A stretch of DNA of 64,000 bases. Source: Branchiostoma belcheri (lineage: Eukaryota > Chordata > Leptocardii > Amphioxiformes > Branchiostomatidae). This document shows, one piece after another, positions 36,987 through 51,200 of the stretch (its first letter is position 1; each line of letters begins with the position of its first letter). The translations under genes and the position numbers were made by a program. The stretch covers positions 2,098,248 to 2,162,247 of the forward strand of contig NW_017802380.1 in assembly GCF_001625305.1 (NCBI RefSeq), read 5' to 3'. The notes beneath the pieces were generated by a model. That model saw only the letters and a program-made list of their open reading frames with translations, did not search any database and was not told where the DNA came from.

Positions 36987-37232
36987 ACGTCGGCAGAACG
37001 TACTGCGCCTGCGCAAAACCTGGATGTTTCACGGTTTTTGTTGGATGTTTGGTCAATGCTGCATCAGAATTTTGCCCGTTGCAGACAGTATCTTTCCCGA
37101 CACAACATTTGAAAGCTATAGACAGAGTGTCAACCTTATATAGGCAAATACGACCTTGTATGAGATCTTCCCTCGAAGTGCTATGCACAATACATTACGG
37201 GTTTAGCGCAGGTGCAGTACGTTCTGCCGACA
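36987..37232. repeat. Foldback element just after the MTMR14 stop
   Basis: GTCGGCAGAACGTACTGCGC at the left is mirrored by GCAGTACGTTCTGCCGAC at the right. A diverged relative lies near 30401-30510 in MTMR14 intron 12. Confidence 0.75.
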
Positions 37233-37643
37233 TGCTTCCTGGACCCATTGTTACTTCTCTATGTAGCAGGCATATAGTTGGACTGTACTATTATACTACA
37301 AGAGATGCAATGAGTTTGCCGCCATTGCTAAAAAAGGACCACATTTTCCAATGAAGAACTTAACATCAACACTGTCTTGTACATACATGTATAACTATTT
37401 CTTAGTTTATAAAGTACAGAAATTTTTAACCAGTATTTATTCCTACGCAGACTCACAGAATTGGTAGTTTGTATTACTGTCATAGGTTTAAAAGCTGACA
37501 AGTGGCTTAGAGAAATGTCAAGTGTGATGTTTCCACTTGCTGTAAAAAGTAGGCAATTAGCAAAAATTACAAGAACCAGATTTCAAAGTGCACTATCTGA
37601 CTGTGTTAACCAGAAATATATGTGACTTCTGTGAATAATTTCA

Positions 37644-37872
37644 TCAGGTTAGCAAGAGACTGTATAAGAAGGTTCTTTATTCGAGGGTTTTCACATCCAA
37701 TATTCTTTTTAGTCTGTCACTTTCTGTAGAGCAACAATTTGCAATATTGCAGGAGCAAAACCTAGCTGCAGTATGAATCAGAACCAGTCATTGTTGCCCT
37801 GAAGAGGGTGACAGACAGTCACCAAAATGTTGAATATAAAACTCCAGGTTGTTGAATAAAGAACCTTCTTAT
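37644..37872. repeat. Foldback element of the TTCATCAGG family
   Basis: Arms ATAAGAAGGTTCTTTATTC at 37664-37682 and the exact complement at 37854-37872; internal core GAAGAGGGTGACAGACAGTC. Confidence 0.75.
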
Positions 37873-37969
37873 GCAATTTAATGCACCTCTTGTTCTCTAT
37901 GGTGCTTACTGGAATGGCTGGATAATGCCATGTACAAATGCAGGACGTACCAAGAATAACAGGGCTTGA

Positions 37970-38715
37970 AATACTGGGTGCATGTGCACCTTAGTGCACC
38001 CAAAATTGGAGCTGTGCACCCATTTTTTTTCTTTGGGTGCACTGGTGCACCAAATATTTTTGTAGGTGTTTTTGTGCATATCAAATGTCTGATAGTATAC
38101 AGGGTATTCTTGACATGTAAGGCCACACCAATTTAATTTGTTGGTTCTCGGATTTTTTCAGAAAAAATATGAAGCAACAGGGCGAAAAAAAATAAAAATA
38201 AAAACAGGTCCAGGCATCCTATTATAGGCTTAAATGCTACAAAATGAGCCATGAAGTCAACACAAAAGGCTTGGTTAAAATTTAAACATTGAATTTTGAA
38301 CTTTTAATCAAACCACTGCAATGATAGATGGGAAAACTGTAACAACTAGGAAGAAAAGGACTTTCCTCAACTGTTGGGGGCAAAACATGAGCATTTTTCA
38401 GTTGATTCAGGACCAGTAATCAATTTTTTTTTTTTTGCAAATCAGAAAAAAACGAAGAGGCGAATCCGAGAACCAACAAATTAAATTGGTGTGGCCTAAG
38501 TGTCAGATAAAAATAAAATCTTTGTTGTAGTGCTTGTGTAAGATTTTGAAGTTAGCTCCCATTTTAGCTCAAGCTCAGAAGAGGAGCAGTAAGATCTGTA
38601 CATACATTTTGTAGGTTTTGTTTTATATGGTGCACCCAAAAAAATTTTTGTGCACCTAATTTTTTAGGTTGGGTGTACCAGTGCACCTATTTCCAAAAAT
38701 GAATTTCGAGCCCTG
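37970..38715. mobile_element. Element with CAGGGCTTGAAAT / ATTTCGAGCCCTG ends, interrupted by a MITE
   Basis: Left end CAGGGCTTGAAAT at 37970 and a near complement ending at 38715; the CAGGG start is common in hAT elements. Inner arms carry repeated GGTGCAC motifs in both orientations. No clear 8-bp duplication at the flanks. Confidence 0.65.
38120..38497. mobile_element. MITE nested in another element (AGGCCACACCAA family)
   Basis: Arms 38120-38153 and 38464-38497 are exact complements beginning AGGCCACACCAATTTAA and reading toward GGTTCTCGGAT. Inserted into the GTGCACC-rich element at 37970-38715. Confidence 0.88.
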
Positions 38716-40016
38716 AATAATGATTTCCAGCTCTTGTATCTGAAGGTAGCCTACGGATAATCAGACTGAGTGGACCAAATAGCATGAAGCTGTGCAATTC
38801 TTTCCTCCTCTCTGCAGAGTTTTCTACGTGACTGTGCTGCAATGACTTACTGTACATATTATACAATGTAATTCATGTGATGTATACTTTTGGCTCTGTT
38901 TTAAATTTCCAGTCCTTTTTAGAAAAGTTTTTGGAAAGAGCTGTACATATCCTGAGTATTCCGTTTAAAATAGCAAAATCAACCAGTTTCATTCAATAAT
39001 GCTGTCAAGATATAGCCAACTACGTCATTGGTTAGGTTTGAAGAATTTGCATGTATTACAGGACCAATTTGGTAGGCCAGTCTCTGAAGTGCCCTTTGTT
39101 AGTCGTTATTTTGTATCTAAGATCCAAGCATGTTAATATGTTCATCATATATTGGTGTAAGCAGAATTTTGCTTCCATGTGTGTTTGCTTCAATGATATT
39201 CAAGCAAATATGAAAGTTCTTGTGTGAAATTTCACAACTACTGGTAGTACAAATTTAGTATGAACAGACCTTGTACAGGCCTGACAAGTTAAACTTTTTC
39301 ACTTGTTCTCAAGTATTGAGTTGCTGCATGTTTGTAAACATTCTAACACTAATTTCTATCATTTAATGGCCGAACATGTTTGGATATAATTAAAATTCAC
39401 CCCTGTAGTTCATGGTCACATTTTTTTCTGAAACAAAAGGATAATTATTACAATAATTGCTGCATATTTGTAAATATGATTATGATTACTTCCCATCTAT
39501 TGATATCTATGCATAGTCATGTATAACATGTATAAGTTGTTACCAAGTTTCTTTTGAAAATTCATCAGTGTATATATGTGATGCTTATATGTGCTAATGT
39601 CATATGAGTTGACTGCTTAGGCCACACAAGTTTGAAATACAGGCTCTCAAATATGTATGGCATATATACATGTATACTATGCTATTCCTGAAGGTAAGTG
39701 TGCCTGCCATCTTCTGACTACATGTATGTTGTGAAGTTGCCTTGTGCATTTAATTGCAGTTGCAAAGTGAAGACTTTCTTTCTCAGGGAAGTAATAAATA
39801 CCAGTTAATGTATGGTCCAAAATGAAAAAACAAAAACAATGTTGTCTGATAAGTATATCTCTACATTATAATCAAACAGGAATATGAGTTTTATCCTCTT
39901 GTCAATGTATCTGATCTCAATACATGTACATGCTCCTAGACAATAAACAGTTTATCATACCCACTATATGTTATAAGATTTATTATGTACAGTTAGAGTC
40001 TGGATTTTTACCTTTG

Positions 40017-40049
<33 letters not shown>

Positions 40050-40089
40050 GAAAGAAACAAAAACACAAACTCTGGACATTCCTGTTCAA

Positions 40090-40095
40090 TTTATT
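40090..40095 (-). terminator. Probable polyadenylation signal of the transferrin gene
   Basis: AATAAA on the minus strand 297 bp after the stop codon, giving a compact 3' UTR. An AC microsatellite follows at about 40019-40046. MTMR14 transcription arrives from the other side. Confidence 0.45.
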
Positions 40096-40391
40096 TCAAA
40101 GATGCAAAAGTACAACAAATGGTATCAAAAGCGAGAGCAGCACTGCATGAAATGCACAGCTTCAGAACTCAGAAACCAGTTCTCATATAAACCTTGCAAG
40201 CACACAAAATAAATCCATTCATATCTCATTGCACTAATTGGGTGCCCTGCCCTAACAAACCATGGACAGATTGCATCCCTTCATCACTGGCTTCATATAA
40301 ATTTCCTGATTATTGGTAGAGAAGTATAGGTGACAAGGGTTCAACATATAAAAACATGGAAGGCACAAGGTAGAACGGTACTATATCAAAT

Positions 40392-42249
40392 CTAGTACCA
40401 GGGGAAGCCCAGCTCGTCGCTCCACCGCTCGTTGGAAGATGGCTGACGCTCGGAGGAGTGCCATGACTCCTGGGAAGGACACAGGTTAAAAATGAGGTAA
40501 GTGCTAGCCTGTCATGTGTACAACTATAAGGCCACACCAAGTAAATTTTATGGATGACGTCCGCGCGCGCATTGATTTTGGCCTGTTCCTAGAAAAAAAA
40601 ACAAGAAATTCTGCTTCCTGTAACTATGACCAAAGAGTCACGACAGTGCCTCAAATCGTCGGATTGACGTGAAACCCGTAACGCGAAAACAGGACAGGAC
40701 GACAACTGCTGTTCCACCTGATTTATTGCTGTTTTGATGATGAATAAAAGACTTCTTGCTTGTTACACTGTGTCACCTCATTCAATTTATGTCCTAACAT
40801 TTGTCGTCTCCTAGTATATTTCTAATCTAGGCATCTTGTTTTTTAGGGCATTTCTTGTTTTTTTTTCGCCCTCTCGCATTAGATTTAGGGTCTCCAAAGG
40901 ACGTCATCCATAAAATTTACTTGGTGTGGCCTAAGGGAGAAATAAGGTGCTAGAACTTTGTAAAAGTCTCAACATTAAGAGCCACCAGACAAGTTACACG
41001 ATTAACCCTTAGCCAGCAGTGGTAGCCATTTTGGCACCGGGTAGTCTCAATCTTACTCACTCACACTCACTGTCCAGGATTTTAATCTTAGTTGTGAGGA
41101 AAGGATCGCAACAATATTGCTTGCCAATTGGAGAATGGCTTTTTGGGAGGACAAATTGCTTCTGGAACACTTTAAGACTTGTCAATTGTTGTAGAAGCAC
41201 TTTAATTGTTTTTTTAGCAACATGGCAGCAGTTATTGGCCCTACTAGTGATTGTGGTATTCACAGTAAATTTTATCTGGACATGATAACGAAACTATTTC
41301 CGAATGATGCACTCACTGACTCTCCTGGAGTCAAAACCTTGATGACGTCAGGATTGCAGCAATTTATAGTGAGTTTCCTTTCATGTTGGAACAAAGCTTG
41401 AACTCTACAACTAACAAAACTATCTGTTTGGACAAACCTTGGTGTGTTTTACGGCACACTCGACGCAGGCGCAGGCCTCGTGGATCAGCACGTCCTTGTT
41501 CAGGGTGCGTCCGCGGCAGTCGAACTGCTCCTCGGCAAAGCTGGTCTTGGTTGGCCGGCAGGTCTCGGGACAGCGGGGCACCTGGCGCACGGTCTGGCAG
41601 TCCTGGAAGCTGGGGGCAGGGTGCTTCACAAATTGCCTCACAGGCTTACAGCCTACAATGCACAAAACCACATACAGTGTTAGAAAAACCCATCTGCAGT
41701 CTGCATTTTGCACTTTTTCATTATTGCAGAAGAAAAATTAAGCAACCTGTAATTTTGCAGACAGAAAAACTCAAGCTACTCCTCAAACATTATTACATGA
41801 TGACAAAATGAGGTCTTATAAGCATCTTTAAAAAAATGTGTTTTAAAAAGATACAAAAGTACAAATATCTTTTATTGTGTGATGAGAAAATATCATGAGC
41901 TTGATAAGCATCAATTATACTTTTCAAAACATATTTCTAACACCTTTGCATTGTGTAGTATTAGTAAAAAAAGTCCTGTAACCAAGCTTTCTTTCTCATA
42001 TGTACATCTATCCAAACTAGTGTAGTACAAGATAAAAAGACAACATCGGTTTTTAATGTGCACTGTAGAGTTAGAGTTTGACAGACTGACCACAGTTGGT
42101 GCACTGCCTGGTCTCGCGCTGCGGCTGGCAGTAGCGGTTGGAGGCAGGGTTGGTGTTGCGGGTACGCCTCTCGCGCCACTGGCTGCCCATCTGGCAGCTG
42201 TCGGCATCACACTCGGACCAGTCATTCCAGGGCTCGGTGGGAGTGCACT
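40392..42249 (-). other. Tail part 4: thrombospondin type 1 repeat, cystine-knot-like domain and C-terminus
   Basis: Exon 42091-42249 encodes a TSP1 repeat: PWNDWSEC (the WxxW mannosylation-type motif and first Cys), [10 protein letters not shown], then QPQRETRQC. Exon 41438-41652 encodes a Cys-rich module with CPETC, FDCRGR and CACVEC spacing that resembles a C-terminal cystine knot; its donor GTTTGT is weak. Exon 40392-40469 gives [16 protein letters not shown] and DELGFPWY then TAG. The combination suggests an extracellular matrix or mucus-type C-terminus. TSP1 is confident; cystine knot is likely but only by cysteine spacing. Confidence 0.85.
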
Positions 42250-45200
42250 CTGTAGAGCAGGAAGGAGGACATGTTACTGGAAGATCTGTATAAATTTGCT
42301 ATGCTTAATGGGATATTAAATTATTGATTTATCACACAATAGTGGACCAAGCTTTACTGTTCTTTTTTTTTTCTGCTGTATATACATGTACCAGAAGGGA
42401 TTCATTCCTCAGTAATACATCTGGAGCTACATAGTTCCTGTTTGAAACTTTTATTCAGCCTGTTACGACCTGTTTTGCCCTGTAGGCTTCTTCAAATGTA
42501 CAGAGGCTAAGTGACAGAAAGTTCTCACTTTTATATGTATACCTTTTACATGTTTTTTTTTTTTTTTGCTGCTGTTTTACCTACCTGAGTCAGAAGTCAC
42601 CTCCGCTTCAGATGAGGACTGCTCCACAGACCAGGGACTCAGCTCCAGGGACCATTCTGAGCTAGCCTGCTGAACACAGTTATATGTGACAGTGAGTATC
42701 CTGCCTTCAATGTTACCTTCAAGTACTGTACTGGAGGTACCATCCAGGGTTCAAATTTTACTAGTCACATACTAAGAAACTGCCAGTATAGAAAGTTCCC
42801 GCAATTGACATAATAATGGGTGTTGGATAGAGCCATGTTACAGACACACTGTGGCAAGTGTCCTTCTCCTGGGATGAGGGCCTGTCCTTGGTGCTGAACC
42901 TGGGTGACTACTGTTGTACTACACACAAAGTTCCTGCATCTGACAGAAAAATGGGTGCTGGATAGAGCCGTGGTATAGACACACTGTGGCAAGTTTCCTT
43001 CTCCTGAGATGATGGCCTGTCCTTGGTGCTGAACCTGGAATGACTATTATTGTTGTACTACAGTAGTAAAGACTGGTACATACCTCCTGAGACTGCTGCT
43101 CACTGCTGGACACACCGTCGACCTGCCATCTCTGCTGCTGGGGCTGGTGGCAGTCCACAGTCACCTGGATCTCACTGGACGTCACATGCTCAGACTTCAC
43201 TTCCTCAACCTGGGGCAACCACAACAATGTGCTACATTTAAAGATTTTGTTTGAACCATTCTTTATTCATGTAAAAATAAAGACTATTGACAATGTGTAC
43301 AGACACACTGTACTAAAGACTGGATCTCACTAGACGTCAAATACTTTGAGCTCACTTCCTTAACCTGGAGCAACCACAACATTTTTGTTTGAACCATTCT
43401 TTATTCATGTAAGCTCAAATCAGTCTAGTTCATAATGGTTGAAATTCATCCAGTACTGTTGCTTGAGTAACTGTTTTTTGGCATACAAAAGTCATGTTTA
43501 GGATGGTTAGCTCACCTCCACGTGGATGGTATCGTGTTGAATGGGCTGCTGGGATGACACACACTTGTTGGGCTTGTACCAGACCAGCTGGTTGTGCAGG
43601 ATGTGGCGCACCACCCAGTCCTCCGCAGTCACCTGCAGCCAGGAGCCGGACGGACGCTGACGATGCTCAACATCTAGATCTGTGGGACAGGGGCAGGTTC
43701 AGATGGGTTTGCATAATGCACAAAATGACTAATAAACTCAGTCTGGTGGATGTAGAACTACTAAGTACACAATACCAGGTCAGAAAAGAACAAGGAATAA
43801 AATCTTCAAGTACGAGTGTGATCAACTTGTTTTTTCCTAGAAGTAGAACTATGTGTATTGAAGACTGGAACCAAGTACAGGTGCATAATCACTAGACTAA
43901 GCTTTAAACAATCTTAAGAGATAGATTTGCAAAGGCTAGGTGTAACAAGTTTTTTTATAAAACCATAGCCAGCTGCTGCTGTGCCACATGTCTGCGAGGG
44001 GTGGTTGTATCAGCTCTACAGATACTGAACTTAAACTGTCAAGGAAATGAGATGGTGTGGTCTAAATATCTTCTACACAGGTCGACCCCAAAGACTTACC
44101 CAGATGCACCATGTCCTGGTGGTGTTCCTGTGAGGACTCGCTGGGGTGGAACTCCTGCTGCAGCTTGTGTTGGTTGATGTTCACGTCACCACTGGTGGCT
44201 GTCACCGTCAGCTTCACCTGTCAGCAGACCATCAAATGTTAGATTCTAATCGTAATGGTCAGTATGTATATTACAGTATGTATATAAATTCAAATATTAT
44301 AGATTCTCATCGTAAAGGTAATGTCTTTTTTTACGACAAACTAAGGCCCTGGGATAAACTTTGCTGGTAGACAAAGCTTAGTTTAATGCATCTTTTATAT
44401 TATTACATGCCAATTTTTGCCCATCAAAGATGATAGATTGGGCTAAAGTTCTTGTCCATCATGCTTGTTATAACACTGATCTGAAGAAAACAAACTGGAC
44501 TTTTTAACAAAAGTGCACTAGAAAAAGTACCATGTTGGGAGCCGGCTTGTGCCACATGCTCTGCAGTTCCAGGTTGGAGTCGATGTGAGGTAGGGGGCGC
44601 TGCTGCTGGTTCACGCACATGTGGGACGGGGCCTGGACCAGGATGGGGGAGGACACAGGCCTCACCTCCACCTTATGCACAACCGTCATCCTGGGGTGGA
44701 TCTTATCTGTAAACATCAACAGATGTCTGGTTAGAATACTCTTATAAATTAACAGTCTTAAGTTTGTATTTTTTTCTATCAAATTGATCATAACTGGAAG
44801 ACCACTGGTCACCAGTGTTTAAAGAATTCTTCAGCACCTACTTGTGATATTTGACCTTTAATATGAGACATTTATTTTTGCAGTAGAAGTGGAAAGGAGC
44901 TTTTCATGACATGTAACATCTGACCAAAACCATATCCAGTTGCTTGAGTAACTGTTTTTTTGGTGCATCTTGGATGTCTAACTTTGACAGACGCATGGCA
45001 ATCTGTGATTGCACGTGGCAAGATTACCTGGAGACAGTCTCATGGCGGTGCGTGTGGTTCCGTACTCGATGGTGATGCTGTCTGTGCCTGTGAACGCCCT
45101 GATGGGAGTGTACCTGACGGTCTGCAGGGCCTGCTTCACCATCTCGGCTGGGCCGGACAGGCACAGGTTGGTGGGGATGCGCTGGCGGACGCCCATGTGG

Positions 45201-48200
45201 TCCACGAACGTGCGCAGGCCGTCAGGGGCGGTGTAGGTCACCAGGCCGTGAGGGGCACGGACCGTCACATGCAGGATACCTACGTGTGATGTCACAGAAC
45301 AAAATGAACTGCCTGTCTTTTGCATGGTTCACAAACTACTAGTATCAGTTCTTTTTGCAAAGACATATTAGTTCCAAGGTAACTGTGTGGTCACATTTGT
45401 TGTAAGCCTTTGTGCGATTTTGATGTCGAAGAATTTTCAAGCATGCTGTGACAGAACCAACCGCCAACGAGGGTCTAAGACAACCTTTTCTATGACAAGA
45501 CAGTTGCATTCTATCTGTACAAGACATGCATGACTATTACCAGAATACCCTTACTTTGCGATCCTACAACATTCGTACCACAAATGGGCCCAGGCACCAA
45601 AAAAGAAACAATGACGGATGCCAAATGACACCAACCATTCAGAGACTCCTCGTTGCTGAGGTCCTCAGGGATGAGGTTGATGTCAACTGTCTGTCCCTGG
45701 TTGGTGTGGCTCCTCTCGTTGCTCAGGTGGAAGTTACTGTTGGTGGCCCACGGATCCACGCATCGCCCAGACGTCTGGTAGGCCCAGACTGTCAGCAGGT
45801 CAGACGGGACGTCAGAGTTGTCCTTGAACATGCTGATCTGTGGGGATGGAATAAGAACATTTGTGCTCAACCACAGAATGACTTGTCTCTAGCTGTAAAA
45901 GACCTAAAACAGCCTTTTTATTGTGGGGGAAAAATTAATGATATTGAAGGATATGACAAGTTGTGTGAAGATGCATTTTACTTCCATTTTGCATTTGCAG
46001 GCAACGTTTTAGTGTGAAGTCTTTCTCTTTATTTTGATATAATTTAAAGCATTTTGGTTGTAACTTATCTCTTGTTGTCAAGTACAATCGTTTTCTATCT
46101 CCCTTTTATCACCATCTTTTCGGGTTGGTGCAAAAAGCAGTCCATGACGTGCGGTAGCACATCAGACTGCTTGCACTTTTATCATATTTCACAAGGGGGT
46201 GCGACTACATGCTTTTTCCACCCCCAAATCGGACTGGACAGCTTTCTCCGCTGATCGGACTGGACCGCATTGTCCACCAACCCCTATATCTTTTCAGGTC
46301 CATCTGTTAACCTTCTTTGAACAGAAATTCAAGCTCAAAGAAAAAAAAAAACACACAGCATACCTGGATGCCTAGGTGGCAGATGTCAGTGGCCCTGACA
46401 CCGTTCCTGAAGTGGACCTTCACAGTGCGCAGGTGTTCATTACACTCCTCCACAGACGTACAGGTGAACTCTGGGGCCTCCACACTTTCAGCCTGGACTG
46501 TAGCAAGCTGGGTGAGAGGAAACAACTCTTATAGTTGGCTGCATTCATATATACATTTAAATATAGCGACTTACAATTAACTCACTGTACCATTCAATCA
46601 GTCAATAGTCTGTGCTTTCAAACCTGCATTTCTCCTCTGGTCTCTCAGTCACTGATGAAAGCTAGTGGATACAACCTGAAACGTCTCACCGTTTCCAAAA
46701 TCATATCCAGTTGCTTGAGTATGTAACTGATTTTTGGTGTATCTCCTTATATCTGGATGTCTAACCTTCATCAACAATTCACTGTACAATTGTACATTTG
46801 TGGCATCACTGCTGTTATATCTTGATGGCAAAAAGCTGGTCTTAAAACCATGGGTACTAAAGAGATCCCTTACATGGTCCTCAATGACGTTGAACTTGAG
46901 ATGGAGGTTCACGTCAGTCAGCTGGGAGCGGATGTGGATGTCGTTGATGGGGACGGACTCCGCTTCAGAATCAAAGTAGTAGAAGAGGTTCCTACAGAAC
47001 AAATACAGTAGCTCAGTTATCGATAATTATATAATTATACAGTGTACATGGATGAGGTAATGATGACACACTGCAGTTCAAGCAATGAAAGAGTGGCTGC
47101 ATGTCTGTAAAATATTCGTATTCTCATCTTTTTTTAATCAGTGAGTGGCTGGATTATCCATTTGCAAAAAGGTTGAGAAATTGGACTAAAAATTCAAGGT
47201 GAGTTTCTTTTTCCATTTTGCAATCCTACATTTTGACAGAGGTTGGTGGGGCTATGGGATCGGTCTATCAATACAGACCATATACAGTACATGTACACAA
47301 AAGGTCAATACAGTTTAATGCAGACTGTTTTATAGAGAGCCCGTACTTTGGGATGAGGCTGATGGGACCGTTGGTGCGGGACTGGACGTGCACAGGGATG
47401 TCCATGTCAGTCACGGGGCGGTCACGCCTGTCCTGCCGGCTGGCGCAGCTAGATGGCGCCTCTTCGGACACAGAGATGTGGATCATGCTGGTCCAGTCCT
47501 GGCACTGCTGGTTCAGCCAGTAGGGCGGCAGGACGCGCGGCCACCAGGTCCACGACTTGGTGGGGAACGGGTACCAGAAACGGGGGTACCTGGCAGGAAT
47601 GACAAAAAGGCAATTACTGTATAAGTCCCGGTCAACACATAAAGTCAAGGATTCTGCATAATGTTTGGCCTAATTCTGAGTAGCATGATGAAGGGAATAA
47701 AGCAGCTGAAAAGAGAATGCAGTAAAGTGGCAGGAAGGGAGGATAACTACAGATTGACCTTAATGTTCTACAGTGCAGGCCAGAAAGCAGGGTATTAAAG
47801 CAACAAATTCACAAAAATATTTCATGGAGCTATGAAATCTCCAATTTCTAGTTTACATTGTACTAGTTCCAAACATGCTGGACATGTCCTACCATGCAGG
47901 CCAGATGACAGGGTGGTTGGGGTCCTCAGACCGAGTCTGGTCCTCCTCGCTGGGGAACATCCAGGTGGTGGGAGGCAGGTCCCAGTTGGGGGGAGTCGGC
48001 CACTGCTGGCACCACGGCACAAACACCAGGCTGGACAGGGCCTTCTGCACCGCAGCCAGGTCACCTGCGGGAGGGGAGAGGAAAGTGATCTCAGTTTTAT
48101 CTCACTGAACAGCTAATTTACCACTAGACATTAAAGACAGATGCTGTGTACAGTATTTACAGGTTAGTAGTACCAGGGAAATTCTCTTAGCTCATTTCGA

Positions 48201-51200
48201 CAAGCAAAATGAACAGATCAACACAGTTTAATGTCCCATCCTAAGGACTGCAACCCTTTCCAGTGGCCTGCATGTCGAGTGAGCAACAACAGCTGGGACT
48301 CACACTCTCAATATCTTGGTCCAGTGGCTGAGGGTTGCTAACCACTGGACTATACAGTAATGCTATTTTTCTTTCTACGTACTAGCGGTCAATATGACAC
48401 CCCCCTCCCCCAATTCTAACACCAACATTACTTCAGACACATTTTAGGGTGAACTGAAACACACCAGAGAAGGACAGAGAAGGGCGGCCATTCTTGGAGT
48501 ACTGGAAGTGGTGGTGTTTGTAGTGCTGGTAAAAGTCATCATCCATAGTCAGTTCCTGTCTCTCCTTCTCAGTGCTGGTGTGGACATCATGCTGAAGTAA
48601 AGATAAGATGTCATTATAATGGACCAGGTCATGATCTTTAAAAATCAGTAGGTAAAACTTTCTGTACCTAGCTGATGGTGTTATGTTAGCTCTTCAACAA
48701 GTATATTACAGAATAACAGAATATTGATGCATGTGCTTGTTAATTTCTTCCTTTGTCTACATTTGTGTCATGTTGATCATTTTTCTGTTCATTCAATCAT
48801 TCCTTCTATTGACAAGGCTAAAAATCTCTACCTTTCTCTTTCAACAACAAAATACTGTCCATCCATGAACTACAAGAAGTTGAAACAAAGTGTGTACCTT
48901 CCCCTAGGTCCTCAATGTACGACAACAATAACACGTACCCAGGCCATGTCCCTATGGCTTTCCTCAGAGCTGTGCTGTCTCTCGTCCGAGCTGTCCCACA
49001 TTTTCCAGAGGCTGTCCCACATGTGAGACAGGGGGTTGCTGTCCTGGTGGTTCCTCTCCTGGCTGTGGCTCTCGTGGCTCCTGGGGTGCCTCCTGGGGTG
49101 TTCCTGGTGTCAGGAGAAACAACACTCTGGTTATGTGTCCTACCAGTACTAGGCTCTAATGGTCAGCAAAATACAGGTATCAACATTTTTCATCAATCAA
49201 TGGGGCATTATCACACATCAGATAGTTCTGTATCTATACTGTATATTGAAAAAAACATACAGCTGTAATGGAAACCTACAGCATGACTGTACATGTACAT
49301 GTAACAACCTGTTGTTATCATTTGGTCTCCAGTGCATTTGCAAGAATTACGTATAGTGAAGACAAAAAATTGATTGTACATTACACAGTATATCTTGCAA
49401 GCAGTAACAACTATATAGTTTCAAACAAAGACGATATCATAATGATTTAAGCTTCATATCACTCTCCCTGTAGACTTATATTGAAACAAAATACAAATCC
49501 AACGTAGCAATGGACTTACAGATGTACATACAGCTGCAGAAGACTGCTTACTGTAACTGGACCCTGGGACCTACCTGTGAAGAGCTGTCTTCCCTAGAAA
49601 GCTCACTCTCCTCGGAACGCTGGTGGGAGTCCTGATGACGATGATGTCGAGTATCATGCTGGTTGGTAGTCTTGGACTGGTGGGAACAGAAAACACATCA
49701 TTCTTAAAATACAGTTCAATCAAATCAAAAAGTTTACACCTGTATGTCCTGAAAACTCAATCTATGTTGCAGCAACACTAACCCTATGATGGAACAAAAT
49801 TATGGTCGTTGAAACATATAGGGTCATCAAAACACAGGGGTGTCAGAACATAGGTGTGTCAAAACATGGAAATGTCAAAACAATACACTGTAAGGGCATT
49901 GGAACATGGGCATCGGGAAATAGGTGCATTGGAACAATAAGGGTGATAGAACATAGGGAAGTCAGAATAATAAGGGTGTCACTGTCAAAACATAGGGATG
50001 TCTCCAATACAAAATATGTAACTGCTAGGAGACAGGTGTCAATGTAAAAAAATCAGTTTTCTATCCACAAACATCGACTAATGATATTAGATACTACCTT
50101 GGCATCAGAGGTGAAGACAATGGAGTCCAGACCGTCCCTGACCCACAGGTGTCCCCCTTGGTTCACGGTAGCGTGGACGTGGTAGCGACCGTTGTGACCC
50201 TCGGCGTCCTGAATGCGCAGGTTGGACAGAAGCACGGGACGGCCCTCGCTGGTGCTCAGGGCAAGCTGCTGGCCGCTGCTGGAATGCGTGTCTGAAAGGA
50301 GTGTGACATTTCCTGTTACATTAAATAAATGACTAATTTGTATGATACATTGTATGCTCTTATAAGCAATGTACTTGTAAAAGAGCTCAAACTGGTACCA
50401 TGATTTTCGAAAATAATTTCATCAGATTGGTAGAAAATAGGATGTTGAGATTTTTTTCATACACAACAACCAGTGCTTCTGTCAACTTGCTTACATTTTG
50501 TTGTCTATCACACACCTTCCTCAGAGCTTCTGACTGGAGTACTGCTTCTCGCCACTGTATGTAGCCAATTGGAGATACATACAGTGGCGTTATCTAGCAT
50601 AATCATATGTTATCTATTACACAATAGGTAAATGTGAGTACAAAGACTATCCTACATACCAGTGTGGTGGCTGCGGATACAGCGCAGGTACTCCTGTCCC
50701 AGCCACTTCTCCCAGCTGTCCTTGCTGCCCACCTCCACCAGATGCTGGGTGTCGTCACGGAACAGGAGGTCATGGCCGCCGAAGGAGGAGGAGTCAAACA
50801 GCTGGAAGTCATTCTCATTCTCATCAGAAGCAAACTGCTCCTGTGGAGGGAAACAGGTTCATGAGGAAAAACCATTCCCTTAAAACTTAAGAATATTATC
50901 AGAAAAAGGAAGCTTGGCAGAATCTGCAAAGACTGAAGAGAGAATCATGTGATACCTAAAATGGTCACGTTCACGTCACGTGATTAGATATTCGGCAAGC
51001 TAGTTCATCAACATATGATTAAGAGGAGTACTTTGCTTTGTTCAACAATCAATGTACTTCTGAAAATCATGACATGTTGCAGTCATTTTACTGTCACAGT
51101 TTTCACATTGACATCTTTACTGAAAATTCATGACATTGCAACTATATCAGTTTGTACTACAGAATTGTGTCAAGCACGAACTTTTAATTATGCCCCTGTG

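Larger units (their letters stand above)
36964..40089 (+). other. MTMR14 3' UTR and convergent intergenic region
   Basis: No supported coding exon here. A foldback element starts about 25 bp after the MTMR14 stop (36987-37232), so the 3' UTR probably runs through it. AATAAA motifs occur at about 37855 and in 39786-39955. A GTGCACC-rich element with a nested MITE occupies 37970-38715. The remainder is AT-rich unique-looking sequence. Confidence 0.5.

Noticed and set aside
36956..37354. Plus-strand 132-codon frame after MTMR14
   Set aside because: Starts at the last codons of MTMR14 in another frame and covers a foldback element; no similarity seen.
41383..41811. Plus-strand 142-codon frame
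   Set aside because: Antisense of the cystine-knot exon 41438-41652, whose minus-strand frame has phase, splice sites and cysteine pattern.
45526..46017. Plus-strand open frame of 163 codons
   Set aside because: Antisense of a supported transferrin-gene exon (45636-45837) extended into intron; frame only reflects biased codon use on the other strand.
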